64,000 nt of DNA from Phyllobacterium trifolii (GCF_014192095.1 NZ_JACHXN010000017.1:1-64000); one strand, 5' to 3'. Shown: positions 19,468 to 28,956, counted from the first letter of the stretch. The notes: generated by a model not told the origin, from the sequence alone. Numbers and translations are program-made.

Positions 19468-21204
19468 TCACGGGTGAGACTCCAAAGCAACTATTCCTCC
19501 GTAATGGTGTGTTTGGCGCATCACGATGAGATCCTTCCGCCGGACCACATTCGTTGGGTAAACTGGATCGGCGTTTCGGGTGTCAATTTCCGCAACGGCT
19601 ATTCTGGCATTATCCGAGATGATCGCCTCATTGCGTGGAAACGCAAATGTATCGGGTCCGAAGACGCCGCTGAAGCCTGCTTTGCCGTTTGTTTGACATA
19701 TGTTTGCAAACAGAAAATAGACATTGTTCTCGCCAGCGCGAACGCGATACTGATGCCAGTGCAAGGGATCGGCGCATGTCGGTATCGGGTCTGCCTGACG
19801 CACGGAGGTGCCATCATGCCCCGAATGGAACCGCTGGGTGATGGCTGAAGGGCAAGCGATAATGTCACATCCTCTCAGTGCAAGAATTCGTCCCGATTCC
19901 GGAAACGAAGCATCGTGACCGATAAGTAGGCCCACACGCCCGAAAGGCAGATCGAAAACCTTCCATTCGGATCCAACGCTTGCCCACTCTCGCTCGGCCA
20001 TTGTCCGATGGACTTGACGATAACAGCCGATCAAAGCACCACTATCGAGGAAAGCCGCTGAATTGTAACAGCACTCACCATTACGCTCAGCGAAGCCTAC
20101 GATTATCGCAATCCCGGCGGTTGCCGAAAGTGCCTTCAATTCGGCTATTTCAATTCCATCAATTGCACACGCATTCATCGCGGATCGTGCCAATCCGGTC
20201 AAAGCCCGTTCAGGAAAAACAACGAGTCGGGCTCCCTCCTGCTTCGCCTGATCCGTCAACAAACGGATAGCCCGCAGATTTGCCGCGATATTGTCTTCTG
20301 GCACAAATTCTGCAACCGCGACCTTGACCGCATCTCCAGCCGGTCGTGTTCGATAACCATAAAGGCCGAAGAAATCGTTGGGGTTCCACAAGAACGTGTT
20401 GGTCATCAGTTCCGTATAGAGTTCCGGCCGGCGCTGCTCCATGATTGGCTCACCCCAGACTTTTCGCTCCCTGGCCAAAGCGGGATCAATGACCGCTTCA
20501 GCAATACCATTGCCATTGTCGACAACCGCGAGAATTGAAGCGTCCGGAGCGATGACACAGGAGCCGCCTGAAAACTGCACGCCGCGTTCCAGTCCCCAAC
20601 GATTGCTCTCCATCAGGTAGCAACTGTTTTCGAAGGCCCGATTGATCCAGTAGGGGGCCGGGGTTCGTTCCGCTAGCCAATTCGAGATATGGCATATGAC
20701 ATCGGCGCCACCGAGACCGGCGAGACGGGCGGTCTCGACAAAATGGATATCCATGCAAATGAGCATAGCAATCCGCCCGACAGCCGTTTCGAAGACACGG
20801 TGCCCAAGATCCCCTGCAGCCGCCCATTTCGGCTCGGAGATGTATGAATGCGTCTTGCGATGTGTCCCGATTATTCCGTCCGGTCCTACCAGAACCGCAG
20901 AATTATAGTAAAGCCTTGTAGCCGTCTCGATCTCAGGCATGCCGACGACAATGTAACAATCATAACGGCGTGCAAGCGCTGCAAAACGTTCCGTGGTCAC
21001 TCCGGGAACGGGCTCGACATACGGCGTTATCTCATCGCGATCGTACCAGCAGTAACCGGTTGTTGCCATTTCGGGTGTGGTTATCAATTTCGCACCCGCT
21101 ATGGCCGCGCTTTCCACAAGTTGCAGCAGCGCATCAATATTGGCATCCTTTTCAAACAAAGTCGGCTCGAACTGTATGGCGGCAGCTTTAAATGGGGGAA
21201 GCAT
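19468..21204 (-). CDS. Tandem two-domain nitrilase-superfamily hydrolase with a degenerate second domain
   Basis: The 578-residue protein contains two carbon-nitrogen hydrolase domains. Domain 1 (about 1-270) has the full triad Glu45 (TTPEMA), Lys117 (HRKTHS) and Cys150 (LICMD). Domain 2 (about 292-575) keeps Glu332 (VFPERALTG), but Lys is replaced by Gln397 (YRQVH) and Cys by Gly429 (LIGHD). So only the first domain can be catalytic by the classical mechanism. ATG 21204 follows GAGG; an upstream TTG is in frame. It is the last gene of the amide operon, 50 bases after the formamidase, and presumably hydrolyses an amide, nitrile or carbamoyl compound. The exact substrate is not evident. Confidence 0.85.
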   Translation of the reverse strand: MLPPFKAAAIQFEPTLFEKDANIDALLQLVESAAIAGAKLITTPEMATTGYCWYDRDEITPYVEPVPGVTTERFAALARRYDCYIVVGMPEIETATRLYYNSAVLVGPDGIIGTHRKTHSYISEPKWAAAGDLGHRVFETAVGRIAMLICMDIHFVETARLAGLGGADVICHISNWLAERTPAPYWINRAFENSCYLMESNRWGLERGVQFSGGSCVIAPDASILAVVDNGNGIAEAVIDPALARERKVWGEPIMEQRRPELYTELMTNTFLWNPNDFFGLYGYRTRPAGDAVKVAVAEFVPEDNIAANLRAIRLLTDQAKQEGARLVVFPERALTGLARSAMNACAIDGIEIAELKALSATAGIAIIVGFAERNGECCYNSAAFLDSGALIGCYRQVHRTMAEREWASVGSEWKVFDLPFGRVGLLIGHDASFPESGRILALRGCDIIACPSAITQRFHSGHDGTSVRQADPIPTCADPLHWHQYRVRAGENNVYFLFANICQTNGKAGFSGVFGPDTFAFPRNEAIISDNARIAVAEIDTRNADPVYPTNVVRRKDLIVMRQTHHYGGIVALESHP

Positions 21205-21266
21205 TGGAGACCTCAACGAACAGTGGGCGGGAAGGCGGCCGCAGGAGCGCGGCCGCCTCTATCGGA

Positions 21267-22265
21267 TCAGCGCGAATCGCCGGAAATCGATTTCAGGATT
21301 GATGCACCCAACGTATATTTCGGATCGACCATATTGCCGAGCCGAACACGGCCGCACTGGGTAAGCAACATGTAGGCATCGATCTCATCGAAGCCAAAAT
21401 CCGCCGACAGCCAACGAATAAGTTCGCGATAAGCACCTCGAACAGCATCCTCCATCGGTCGGGCCGACCCTATTGTCATAAAGAACTTCTCATTTTCGAG
21501 CCGAGGAGACTTAATTGTCCAGTTCTTGATGAGATCGACCTTAACCGTCGTAACAGTTGGATGTTCGATGGCAACGCCACAAAGTTCACCGTCCCCTTGC
21601 GCGGCATGACAATCACCAAGGAAGAGATAAGCGCCCTTTGTGTTCACAGGCAGATAAATAACCGCCCCCGGTCCAATATCGGGCAGGTCCATGTTGCCGC
21701 CATAATAATCCGGAACGAGGGAAGAAATCGCCTCGATTTCCGGCGCAGTGCCGATGGTCCCTATAAACGGCTCATAGGGCAGAGTGATCCGATCACTCCA
21801 TTTCACGCCGGTATCGATGTCGACGTGAAGTTTGCGGACACGTTCTGGTAGCGGAGCGGTCAAGAGTGCCGTATCGGCCGTTGGTACAAGCCCACCGAAT
21901 TCCGGCATAATGACCGTCGTGCCGCGCGGCTGTGGCCCGCGCGGAACAATGCTTTCTATATAAACCGCCAGGCAATCGCCTTTCTCGGCGCCGTTGACAT
22001 AGATGGGGCCATTCTGCGGGTTAAGATAGGGGAAATTGAGAATTTCGCTTGGCTTATCGGTCTCGTGTTGGATTTTTCCTTCGAAGGCATCGTGCGTTTC
22101 AGCTGAAATCACAGCTCCCGGATCGACAGTCAAAACCGGTTTTTCAAAAGCGCCATATACGTAAGGATAGCTGCCCTGTGTATCTTCGGTTATGGAATGC
22201 GTGCTCAGCGCCTTTCCCCCGGCCACACCTTTGCGGGCCATGATGGATTGTTCAAACCAGGACAT
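21267..22265 (-). CDS. Acetamidase/formamidase (FmdA/AmdA family)
   Basis: This 332-residue cytosolic amidase is likely to release ammonia from short amides. The FmdA/AmdA pattern is seen in TVDPGAVISAETHDAF, NPQNGPIYVNGAEKGD, GTIGTAPE and FLGDCHAAQGDGELCGVAIE. Its length suits the shorter acetamidase/formamidase branch. It follows the five-part amide/branched-chain-type ABC transporter in one operon under AmiC/AmiR, as formamidase genes do with fmdDEF in methylotrophs. Formamide is the best guess, but acetamide and other small amides are possible. Confidence 0.88.
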   Translation of the reverse strand: MSWFEQSIMARKGVAGGKALSTHSITEDTQGSYPYVYGAFEKPVLTVDPGAVISAETHDAFEGKIQHETDKPSEILNFPYLNPQNGPIYVNGAEKGDCLAVYIESIVPRGPQPRGTTVIMPEFGGLVPTADTALLTAPLPERVRKLHVDIDTGVKWSDRITLPYEPFIGTIGTAPEIEAISSLVPDYYGGNMDLPDIGPGAVIYLPVNTKGAYLFLGDCHAAQGDGELCGVAIEHPTVTTVKVDLIKNWTIKSPRLENEKFFMTIGSARPMEDAVRGAYRELIRWLSADFGFDEIDAYMLLTQCGRVRLGNMVDPKYTLGASILKSISGDSR

Positions 22266-22307
22266 TTTTTCTCCTTTGCAATGTAATTGGGATGTTTTCG
22301 TGAACCA

Positions 22308-23021
22308 TCAAACTGAGAGATAGCGGCGGACCGTTTCCCGATCCTGCAGCATGTCTTTCGTGAGTTCTGCGACGACGCGGCCCTTATCCATGACGTAGCA
22401 ACGCTGTGCCATTGCCCGGATCATGTCGATATTCTGTTCGACAAAGACAATGGTAACTCCGGTCCTCCTGTTCAGTTCGACCATGATCCGGGCAATGTCC
22501 TGAACAATACTAGGCTGGATACCTTCGGAGGGTTCATCGAGCAAAACAAGCGATGGGGCTCCCATCAAGACACGGCCAATGGCCAGCTGCTGTTGCTGTC
22601 CGCCGGACAAGGTACCGGCGAGCTGATTTTTCCGCTCCAGAAGGATCGGAAAAAAGCGAAAGATGGTACTCAACATATCGTTTGACACGGACCCGCCTAT
22701 CGACTCGCCAACCGCAATGTTTTCAAGAACGCTCATGCGTGGAAACACGTCGCGTCCCTGGGGTACATATCCTATGCCGAGCCGTGCGCGGAGATAGGCC
22801 GCCAACGCGTCGATTGGCTTGGTCCTGAACAAAACGGATCCCTTGTCTGAAGGAAGAAGGCCAATCAGGCTTTTGATCAGGGTCGACTTTCCGACCCCAT
22901 TTCGTCCGATAATTGCAACGATCTCGCCTTCGCGGATGGTCAAATCCACGCCCTGCAATACCGGTTTCCCGCCGTAGCCCGACCAGAGTCCTATCGTTTC
23001 AAGAATGACTTCACTGCGCAT
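22308..23021 (-). CDS. ABC transporter ATPase, LivF/UrtE type
   Basis: This is one of the two ATPases of the amide importer. ATG 23021 (MRSEVILETIGLW) is chosen because the LivF fold starts there; the frame runs open further upstream inside the preceding ATPase gene. About 237 residues include Walker A GRNGVGKST, the signature LSGGQQQQ, Walker B LVLLDEPSEG and the switch His region. It overlaps the previous ATPase gene by 11 bases. Confidence 0.92.
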   Translation of the reverse strand: MRSEVILETIGLWSGYGGKPVLQGVDLTIREGEIVAIIGRNGVGKSTLIKSLIGLLPSDKGSVLFRTKPIDALAAYLRARLGIGYVPQGRDVFPRMSVLENIAVGESIGGSVSNDMLSTIFRFFPILLERKNQLAGTLSGGQQQQLAIGRVLMGAPSLVLLDEPSEGIQPSIVQDIARIMVELNRRTGVTIVFVEQNIDMIRAMAQRCYVMDKGRVVAELTKDMLQDRETVRRYLSV

Positions 23022-23733
23022 GAGCTTCTCCCAGGTAGATAGCCGCGACCTGTTCGTTGGCAACGATTTCATCGATCGTGCCTTGAGCAAAAATCTTACC
23101 CAAGTGCAGAACCGTAACGCGATGGGCAATCTGACGAACAAAAGCCATGTCATGTTCGACAGCCAAAACCGTGACGCCTTCACGATTAAGCGCCTGCAAC
23201 ATTTCTCCTGTCGCAAACGTCTCATCGGGCGTCATTCCCGCGGTTGGCTCGTCCAGCAGGAGAAGTTTCGGCTTCAAGCCAACGGCCATACCGATTTCCA
23301 GCCATTGCTTTTGTCCATGGCTGAGATTGCCGGCCAATTGTCTCGCGACCGGCTTCAAATTGAGAAAGTTCAGGAGAAGATCGATCTCATGGTCGAGTTC
23401 GGCGGGCGCTACATGGTGCTGAAGCGCTATCTGAATATTTTGTGCGACGTTCAGCGCCTTGAATATACCGGGCACCTGAAACTTGACGCTGATGCCGTGA
23501 CGGATCCGTTCATAGGATTTGGTCAGGGTTATATCGTGACTGTTGTATAGAATCTGACCGCTTGTTGGCAGATGCTCGCCAAGGATCAGCCGGAAAAAAG
23601 TGCTTTTTCCAGCACCATTAGGACCAATAAGACAATGCATTTCCCCCGTTTCAAGCGCGAAGTCGACTCCGCCAGTCACATGAAGACCGCCAAACCATTT
23701 ATTAAGTGCACGTGTTTCGAGAATAGGCATCAC
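23011..23733 (-). CDS. ABC transporter ATPase, LivG/UrtD type
   Basis: This 240-residue partner ATPase has Walker A GPNGAGKST, the signature NLSHGQKQWLEIG (LSHGQ), Walker B LLLLDEPTAGM and the LivG-type C-terminal extension. LSHGQKQWLEIGM is characteristic of UrtD, the urea/amide branch of this family, which agrees with the amide context. The ATG overlaps the stop of the LivM-type permease (4 bases). Confidence 0.92.
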   Translation of the reverse strand: MMPILETRALNKWFGGLHVTGGVDFALETGEMHCLIGPNGAGKSTFFRLILGEHLPTSGQILYNSHDITLTKSYERIRHGISVKFQVPGIFKALNVAQNIQIALQHHVAPAELDHEIDLLLNFLNLKPVARQLAGNLSHGQKQWLEIGMAVGLKPKLLLLDEPTAGMTPDETFATGEMLQALNREGVTVLAVEHDMAFVRQIAHRVTVLHLGKIFAQGTIDEIVANEQVAAIYLGEAHAQ

Positions 23734-24812
23734 GACACCTCTCCCGATTGCGCTTTTTTCCTCGTCCAGCGTTTGGACGCCAGCGACACCGCACTTGCGA
23801 CAATTCCTCTAGGTGCAACCAAGACCGTGAGGACCAGAAGCGCGCCCATGACGACAAGCGCATACTGACTGCCATAAATCGTCAGCGCCTGGAAACCGAT
23901 GAGAACCAGAAGAGTGCCAAACAGCGTGGTGGTCAAATCGCTCCGCCCACCCACAGCTACCCAAACGATCGGCAACGATGCGGCCGTCATTCCCATGGAT
24001 GCCGGTGTAATGTAATTGCCCCAAGAGGTATAAAGCACACCGGACAACCCTGCGAGGGAGGAACCGATTATGAAGGTTCCAAGCTGATATTTACGGACGT
24101 CATAGCCCAGCATCTCGGCCCGTTGCGGATTCTCGCGGATGGCAACGATGACATTGCCAAAGCGAGAATTTACCAGCACGCGCAAACCAAGATAAACGAG
24201 GATGAGCAAGACCAGCGTTGCGTAATAGAGCGCCACATCCGGGAATAGCACTATGGGACCGCCGGGCCATGGAATAGTCAGTGAAGGCATCGCACCCATT
24301 CCATTAAAGCCGTTAAGACGCGCCGTGCCGATATGCCATTCAGGACCGGCAGTTTGAGAGATAAAGCGTTCCATGACCAGCGTCACCGACAGCGTGACAA
24401 TGCCGAGAAACACGCCGCTGATCCGGCCGAAAAACAGGAAGTAGCCAAGGATTGCTGCACAGACGGCGCTGATCAATACGGCTGCAACGAGCGCCAACAG
24501 CGTCAGGCCATAGGCATCGCCCAGGTTGATGGTCAGTACGCCGTAGGCATAGCCGGCAATGCCAAAAAAAGCTGTCTGTCCGAAGCTCAGAGAACCGCCG
24601 TAGCCCCAGATCAGGCAAAGACCGAGCGCCATGAATATCCAGTTGAAGAAATACACATTATTTCCAACGTCATAGCCATCGGCAAAAAGTGGATAGGCCG
24701 ACGCTGCTGCAACGACGAGGGCGAATCCTGCCCAAAAGCGTCGGCCTCGGCCGAGCGTTTGCGGTCCTTCGAGCAGAGTGAGGATAGAAGTGATACGGGA
24801 AAGCAGTGCCAC
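23730..24812 (-). CDS. ABC transporter permease, LivM/UrtC type
   Basis: This 360-residue inner-membrane permease has about nine to ten hydrophobic helices and the conserved loop NSRFGNVIVAIRENPQRAEM, which contacts the ATPase. It begins one base after the LivH-type permease stop region and overlaps the next gene, so the transporter genes are tightly coupled. It forms the pore with the LivH-type partner. Confidence 0.92.
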   Translation of the reverse strand: MALLSRITSILTLLEGPQTLGRGRRFWAGFALVVAAASAYPLFADGYDVGNNVYFFNWIFMALGLCLIWGYGGSLSFGQTAFFGIAGYAYGVLTINLGDAYGLTLLALVAAVLISAVCAAILGYFLFFGRISGVFLGIVTLSVTLVMERFISQTAGPEWHIGTARLNGFNGMGAMPSLTIPWPGGPIVLFPDVALYYATLVLLILVYLGLRVLVNSRFGNVIVAIRENPQRAEMLGYDVRKYQLGTFIIGSSLAGLSGVLYTSWGNYITPASMGMTAASLPIVWVAVGGRSDLTTTLFGTLLVLIGFQALTIYGSQYALVVMGALLVLTVLVAPRGIVASAVSLASKRWTRKKAQSGEVS

Positions 24813-24813
24813 A

Positions 24814-25686
24814 TCAGGCCCTTTCTTTCAGGATCCAGCCGGAGATGCCACGCGGCAGGATGCGAATAACGATAATGACAGCAAGGAGCATTCCTATCTG
24901 CCCGGCAAGTTGGCCTTGCCACGAGGTAAGGGCTGCCTTGACCACACCAAGGATTGCGGCGGCGGGAGCAGTGCCGAGGAAAATATCGGCGCCGCCGATA
25001 ACGACGGTCACAAACGCTTCGACGATAAAGGCGCTGCCCATAGTTGGGACAAGCGTCATCGTGGGTGCGTAAAGGCCACCAGCCAAACCCGCAAGCGCTG
25101 CGCCTAGCCCAAAGGTCAAGCTATAGATCAGACCTGTATTGACGCCGAGCGCCTGCGCGATATGAGGCACTTGAATGGTGGCGCGAGCGAGAACGCCAAA
25201 GCGGGTGCGGGTGAATACCAGCCACAACGCTGCAAGCGTTGCCAAGGCCATTCCCATGAGCACGATCCGGTAGACAGAATAGGAATAGTTGCCAACCATG
25301 AAACTGCCAAAGGGCGTTCCGGTCCCCTGCATCGTCGAGCCAAGCACAATCAATGTGCCTTGGGTTGCGATCATCGATATTCCCCACGTCGCGACAATCG
25401 TATCGAGCGGTCTCAAATAGAGGTGGCGAACGATAAGACGTTCGAGCAGCATACCGATCAAACCGGCCACACCCGCACCAAGCGCGATGGCAAGTGGAAG
25501 CGGCAATCCCATATGCGTTGCACTTGTCGAGACATAAGCTCCACACAGGATAAACTCTCCGTGCGCCAGATTGATAACGCCCATCATGCCAAAAATGACA
25601 GCAAGACCGCATGCGGACAAAACGAGGAAAGCGAATGCATCGCCACTCTGGTAGAGAAAACTGAAAGTGGAATAGAGCACGTCCAT
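24814..25686 (-). CDS. ABC transporter permease, LivH/UrtB type
   Basis: This inner-membrane permease is about 290 residues. Typical motifs are GLAVIFGMMGVINLAHGEFI near the N-terminus and FTRTRFGVLARATIQ in the ATPase-coupling loop. ATG 25686 (MDVLYSTFSF) is chosen over an upstream TTG. It follows the binding-protein gene after 87 bases, the widest gap in the operon. Confidence 0.92.
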   Translation of the reverse strand: MDVLYSTFSFLYQSGDAFAFLVLSACGLAVIFGMMGVINLAHGEFILCGAYVSTSATHMGLPLPLAIALGAGVAGLIGMLLERLIVRHLYLRPLDTIVATWGISMIATQGTLIVLGSTMQGTGTPFGSFMVGNYSYSVYRIVLMGMALATLAALWLVFTRTRFGVLARATIQVPHIAQALGVNTGLIYSLTFGLGAALAGLAGGLYAPTMTLVPTMGSAFIVEAFVTVVIGGADIFLGTAPAAAILGVVKAALTSWQGQLAGQIGMLLAVIIVIRILPRGISGWILKERA

Positions 25687-25773
25687 TATAAGCCCCAAAC
25701 TGGAGAAAACGGGTCACCAGGAACATTGAACGGACGCGGCAGAAAAGCAGTCCGCCACGGCCGTTCGACGTTG

Positions 25774-27012
25774 TTACTTGGTAGCAACAGGGGGATTCGA
25801 AGGCGTATATTGCGCGCTCGGGTCGCTCTTCATCAGATCGCAGCCTGAATCTCCGAGCCAATAGGGCTTCACGTCCTGCCAGACCTTCGGAAAGTCGATC
25901 GTATGATCTTCACCCACATGCGCCAGATAGATCGTATGTGACATGTGCTGGCTCTTGGGATCTATGCACACCTTTCCCTCTGGTGCATCAAAACACACAT
26001 CGCCCTGTGCGATAACCTTGCGGATATCATCCCGCTTGGTGGATTTCGCCCGTTCAACCATCTGCTTATAGAGATAGACTGCAGAATAGGAGTTCTCTGC
26101 TTCCTGATTGATATAGGGTTCGTTGGGGAATTTTTTATGCCACTTCTCGACGAAGGCCTTGCTGGCAGGCGTATCGACTTCCTCGATATAGTTGACGGTC
26201 GCATACATATTGGCAAGGCTGGGAGCTTTGAACCGCTTGTGTTCATAGCCCTGACCAACATTGACAGAAGAGGCCATGGGAACCTTCAAGCTCGCCGCGC
26301 CAGCCTGTTCATAATAGGATGCCTGGGCTGTCCCCACGAGCAACGTTACTAGAACGTCAGGCTTGGCGGTCTGAATATTCTGGATAGTTTGCGAGAATTG
26401 TGAAACGCCAAGCGGGATGAATTCCTCGCCAACCATTTCGCCGCCATGCTCCTTAACGATATTCCGAACCCATTCAGCCGATATCTGCCCGAAATTATAG
26501 TCGGCGGCGATCGTATAGACCTTCTTTCCGTACTTTTCGATCATGTAGGGGATGAGCGTGGAAAACTGCTGTTCAGGCACCGCACCCGTTACGACCATGT
26601 TTGCATCGCACACGCCGCCTTCATATTGGTTATTGTAGAATGCGAAACCGTCAAACTGATTGACGATCGGGCGATAAGCCTCGCGGGAGGCTGACGAAAA
26701 CCCGGCAAATACAGCATCGACCTTGTCTCGTTGCAGGACACGTCGCATGAACTCCTGGTAACGCGTATTATCCGACTGAGTGTCGTAGATAACCAATTCC
26801 AGCGGCCGACCGTCGATACCGCCCGCGGCGTTGATCTCCTCAGTTGCCAGTTGAATACCGTGAACCTTGCCGATCGTCGCGACCGCGAAATCTCCGGACT
26901 GGTCTTCCAGCACACCAAGTTTGATAGATGTCTTTTCCTGTGCAACCGCTAGCCCTGAAAAAGGCAATAGGATGCCGAGCACCGCGAGGGTGCTGATTAC
27001 GTGTCTCGCCAT
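25774..27012 (-). CDS. Periplasmic amide/urea-type substrate-binding protein
   Basis: This 412-residue type I periplasmic-binding protein has a signal peptide cleaved near VAQ-EKTSIK (residues 1-24). The sequence from IKLGVLEDQSGDFAV, with NAAGGIDGRPLEL and FYNNQYEGG, fits the UrtA/FmdD/AmiC branch, which binds urea or short amides, more than amino-acid binders. A Cys pair (VCFDAPEGKVCID) near 340 could form a disulfide. It follows amiR by 36 bases; the ATG has CGGAG 6 bases upstream. It delivers the substrate to the LivHM/FG-type transporter. Confidence 0.9.
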   Translation of the reverse strand: MARHVISTLAVLGILLPFSGLAVAQEKTSIKLGVLEDQSGDFAVATIGKVHGIQLATEEINAAGGIDGRPLELVIYDTQSDNTRYQEFMRRVLQRDKVDAVFAGFSSASREAYRPIVNQFDGFAFYNNQYEGGVCDANMVVTGAVPEQQFSTLIPYMIEKYGKKVYTIAADYNFGQISAEWVRNIVKEHGGEMVGEEFIPLGVSQFSQTIQNIQTAKPDVLVTLLVGTAQASYYEQAGAASLKVPMASSVNVGQGYEHKRFKAPSLANMYATVNYIEEVDTPASKAFVEKWHKKFPNEPYINQEAENSYSAVYLYKQMVERAKSTKRDDIRKVIAQGDVCFDAPEGKVCIDPKSQHMSHTIYLAHVGEDHTIDFPKVWQDVKPYWLGDSGCDLMKSDPSAQYTPSNPPVATK

Positions 27013-27048
27013 TTTTTAACTCCGTTTATATTTGGATAGCTTTGGTTT

Positions 27049-27714
27049 TCAGCCCTTCAGAGCTTGCCGTTCCCCGTGTGCGTTTTCATTCTTGTCTTGT
27101 TCTTGTTTTAAACCGAGCATGTATTCACAATAGTCTTCTGTACTCAAACGCGCACGCATGCTCTCTTTGCGCAGAAGTTCATAAGCGACATCTTCGTCAA
27201 TATTACGGATATTCATGAGAGAAATAACTGCCTTGATTATAACAGCCCGCCTTCTACGCTTCTCGTATAGAACATCTACCGTGTCGACCAATATTTCCTT
27301 GCGGTTATACTCGTTTACGCCAAGAAAAAGTGCCGAATAGACTGCGCTCCCATAGACCGGTTTCGCCAGGAAAGCAGTTGCCCCAAGCAACAATAGGGCT
27401 TTGAGCCTGCTGGGTGCCTCAATACCAACAAGCCCTATCACCGGAGCGGGTGGAAGAGCACTCTTCCCCGCCCTGCGCAAGCAACGCCAATCGGTCGCAA
27501 GCGTCATATCGCCATCGATAAACAGGATATCGCGGTCGGCATTGATATTTTCAAACGGCAAGACCATTGGTTCAGCCGGACTGTGGCCGATGAGCTCTGA
27601 TTGAAGACCAAGCTTTTTCAATGTAGGCGCAAGCGCCTCCGTTGAGCGCCCGGGCAGGGCACAGATCAGCGCTCTGTGCCCACTGAAATTCTGGACCAGA
27701 CGATGTGCTTTCAT
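27049..27714 (-). CDS. amiR: AmiR-like transcription antiterminator (pseudo-receiver plus ANTAR domain)
   Basis: This 221-residue protein has an N-terminal receiver-like domain. The phospho-acceptor region (LFIDGDMTL) lacks the usual acidic pocket, as in AmiR, which is controlled by AmiC and not by phosphorylation. The C-terminal ANTAR RNA-binding domain covers about 145-200 (VLYEKRRRRAVIIKAVISLM through STEDYCEYML). It overlaps amiC by 4 bases (ATGA). The predicted job is to bind leader RNA and stop termination when AmiC senses amide. The likely target is the hairpin-terminator leader before amiC. Confidence 0.9.
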   Translation of the reverse strand: MKAHRLVQNFSGHRALICALPGRSTEALAPTLKKLGLQSELIGHSPAEPMVLPFENINADRDILFIDGDMTLATDWRCLRRAGKSALPPAPVIGLVGIEAPSRLKALLLLGATAFLAKPVYGSAVYSALFLGVNEYNRKEILVDTVDVLYEKRRRRAVIIKAVISLMNIRNIDEDVAYELLRKESMRARLSTEDYCEYMLGLKQEQDKNENAHGERQALKG

Positions 27715-28871
27715 GACACAATCCTCATCAAAGGCTGGCGTTGCAGTGGCTCCAGTGCAGCCGAAGAACAGACCATGTACGGATCCGGACGAACTGATTT
27801 CCGGGCCTCCACCAGAACCTCAAACGTATAGTCGGAGCGTGACCGACCAATACGTGGCGTGAGGTGGGCATGGAGCGTTTCCGGATCGATCATTACACGT
27901 CCCTGAGGGGCGTCAAAACTCTGAAGAACGACCGAACGCTTGACCGAATTTACTTCTGCGCTTCCGGCAGCAGCGATGGCATTTGCGAGAAGGGAGACCG
28001 CAATATAGGCCGCTTCTGCCTCGGCGGAAACGACGGGTCCATCAGGAAATGCATCGTTGTAGGCAGCCACGAATTGATTGTTGCGTTTGCCTGGGAGAGA
28101 GGAAAAATACACGCTGGAACTGATGTGGCCATCTGCGGCATCAGGACCGATTTCAACCAGTTCCGGCTCTGAAAGATTACAGCTTGCCACCGGAAAACGC
28201 GCAACTTGATCAATCCCTCTTTCGGCACAGGCCAAACGAAACTTCCTAAAAAATGCATAGGAGGATTCGCCAATCAGAGCGTTGAATACGAAGTCGGGTT
28301 CGGCTCGAAAAATCGCGTCGATGACATTATCCATATCGGTATCACCGACAGGAACATACCGTTCGGCCAAAATTGCCCCACCACGTGTTTGGAGTCCTTC
28401 GCGGAGCACACGGCTGCTTTCCCAGCCCCATATATAATTTGATCCGACAGAGAAAGCTCTCGGACCAAAATTCGTAAAAAGGTAGTCAATTAGGGGCGAC
28501 ATATGATGGTTCGGCGAAGCACCAGTATAGATGACGCCTGTTGAACTTTCGAAACCCTCATAGTGAGTTGGGTACCATAGTAGGCCATCCCACTTTTCAA
28601 CTAGCGGAATAACCTCCTTGCGGCTCGAAGATGTATAGCAACCAACAATGTGCTTAATACCTTGATCCAACATTGTTTGCATCGCCGGTGCATAAGCGGC
28701 CAGATTACCTTCTGGGTTGATGGCATAGGGCTCTAGATGGACGGCGATATCGGCGCGATGATTGATCTGCTCACACGCCAGATTTGCGCCGTTCAACAAG
28801 GTCCGTGCTACAGTTCCATAGGAGCCGGTACTCGAGAACAGAAGACCAATTGGTACGTTAATCCGGTTCAT
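27711..28871 (-). CDS. amiC: AmiC-like amide sensor, negative regulator of AmiR
   Basis: This 386-residue type I binding-protein fold lacks a signal peptide, so it is cytoplasmic. It begins VPIGLLFSSTGSYGTVARTL as AmiC does, with YTSSSRKEVIPLVEKWDGLL, YPTHYEGFESS and GSNYIWGWESSR. In Pseudomonas AmiC holds AmiR inactive until an amide binds. ATG 28871 is 10 bases after a terminator T-run. It heads the nine-gene operon amiC-amiR-binding protein-permeases-ATPases-formamidase-nitrilase. Confidence 0.9.
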   Translation of the reverse strand: MNRINVPIGLLFSSTGSYGTVARTLLNGANLACEQINHRADIAVHLEPYAINPEGNLAAYAPAMQTMLDQGIKHIVGCYTSSSRKEVIPLVEKWDGLLWYPTHYEGFESSTGVIYTGASPNHHMSPLIDYLFTNFGPRAFSVGSNYIWGWESSRVLREGLQTRGGAILAERYVPVGDTDMDNVIDAIFRAEPDFVFNALIGESSYAFFRKFRLACAERGIDQVARFPVASCNLSEPELVEIGPDAADGHISSSVYFSSLPGKRNNQFVAAYNDAFPDGPVVSAEAEAAYIAVSLLANAIAAAGSAEVNSVKRSVVLQSFDAPQGRVMIDPETLHAHLTPRIGRSRSDYTFEVLVEARKSVRPDPYMVCSSAALEPLQRQPLMRIVS

Positions 28872-28880
28872 GTTAAGCCC

Positions 28881-28917
28881 AAAACAGAAAACCCCTCAGC
28901 AAATTTATGCTGCGGGG
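28881..28917 (-). terminator. Intrinsic terminator in the amiC leader (probable attenuator)
   Basis: On the minus strand CCCCGCAGCA pairs with TGCTGAGGGG (28917-28908 with 28901-28892, one mismatch) around a 6-base loop, followed by TTTTCTGTTTT. It lies between the promoter and amiC, so transcription would stop before the operon unless prevented. This is the architecture of ANTAR-controlled attenuators. Confidence 0.8.
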
Positions 28918-28956
28918 GCCAAGTTGCCAGCTATGAGTATGGTATTGGCGCGTATA

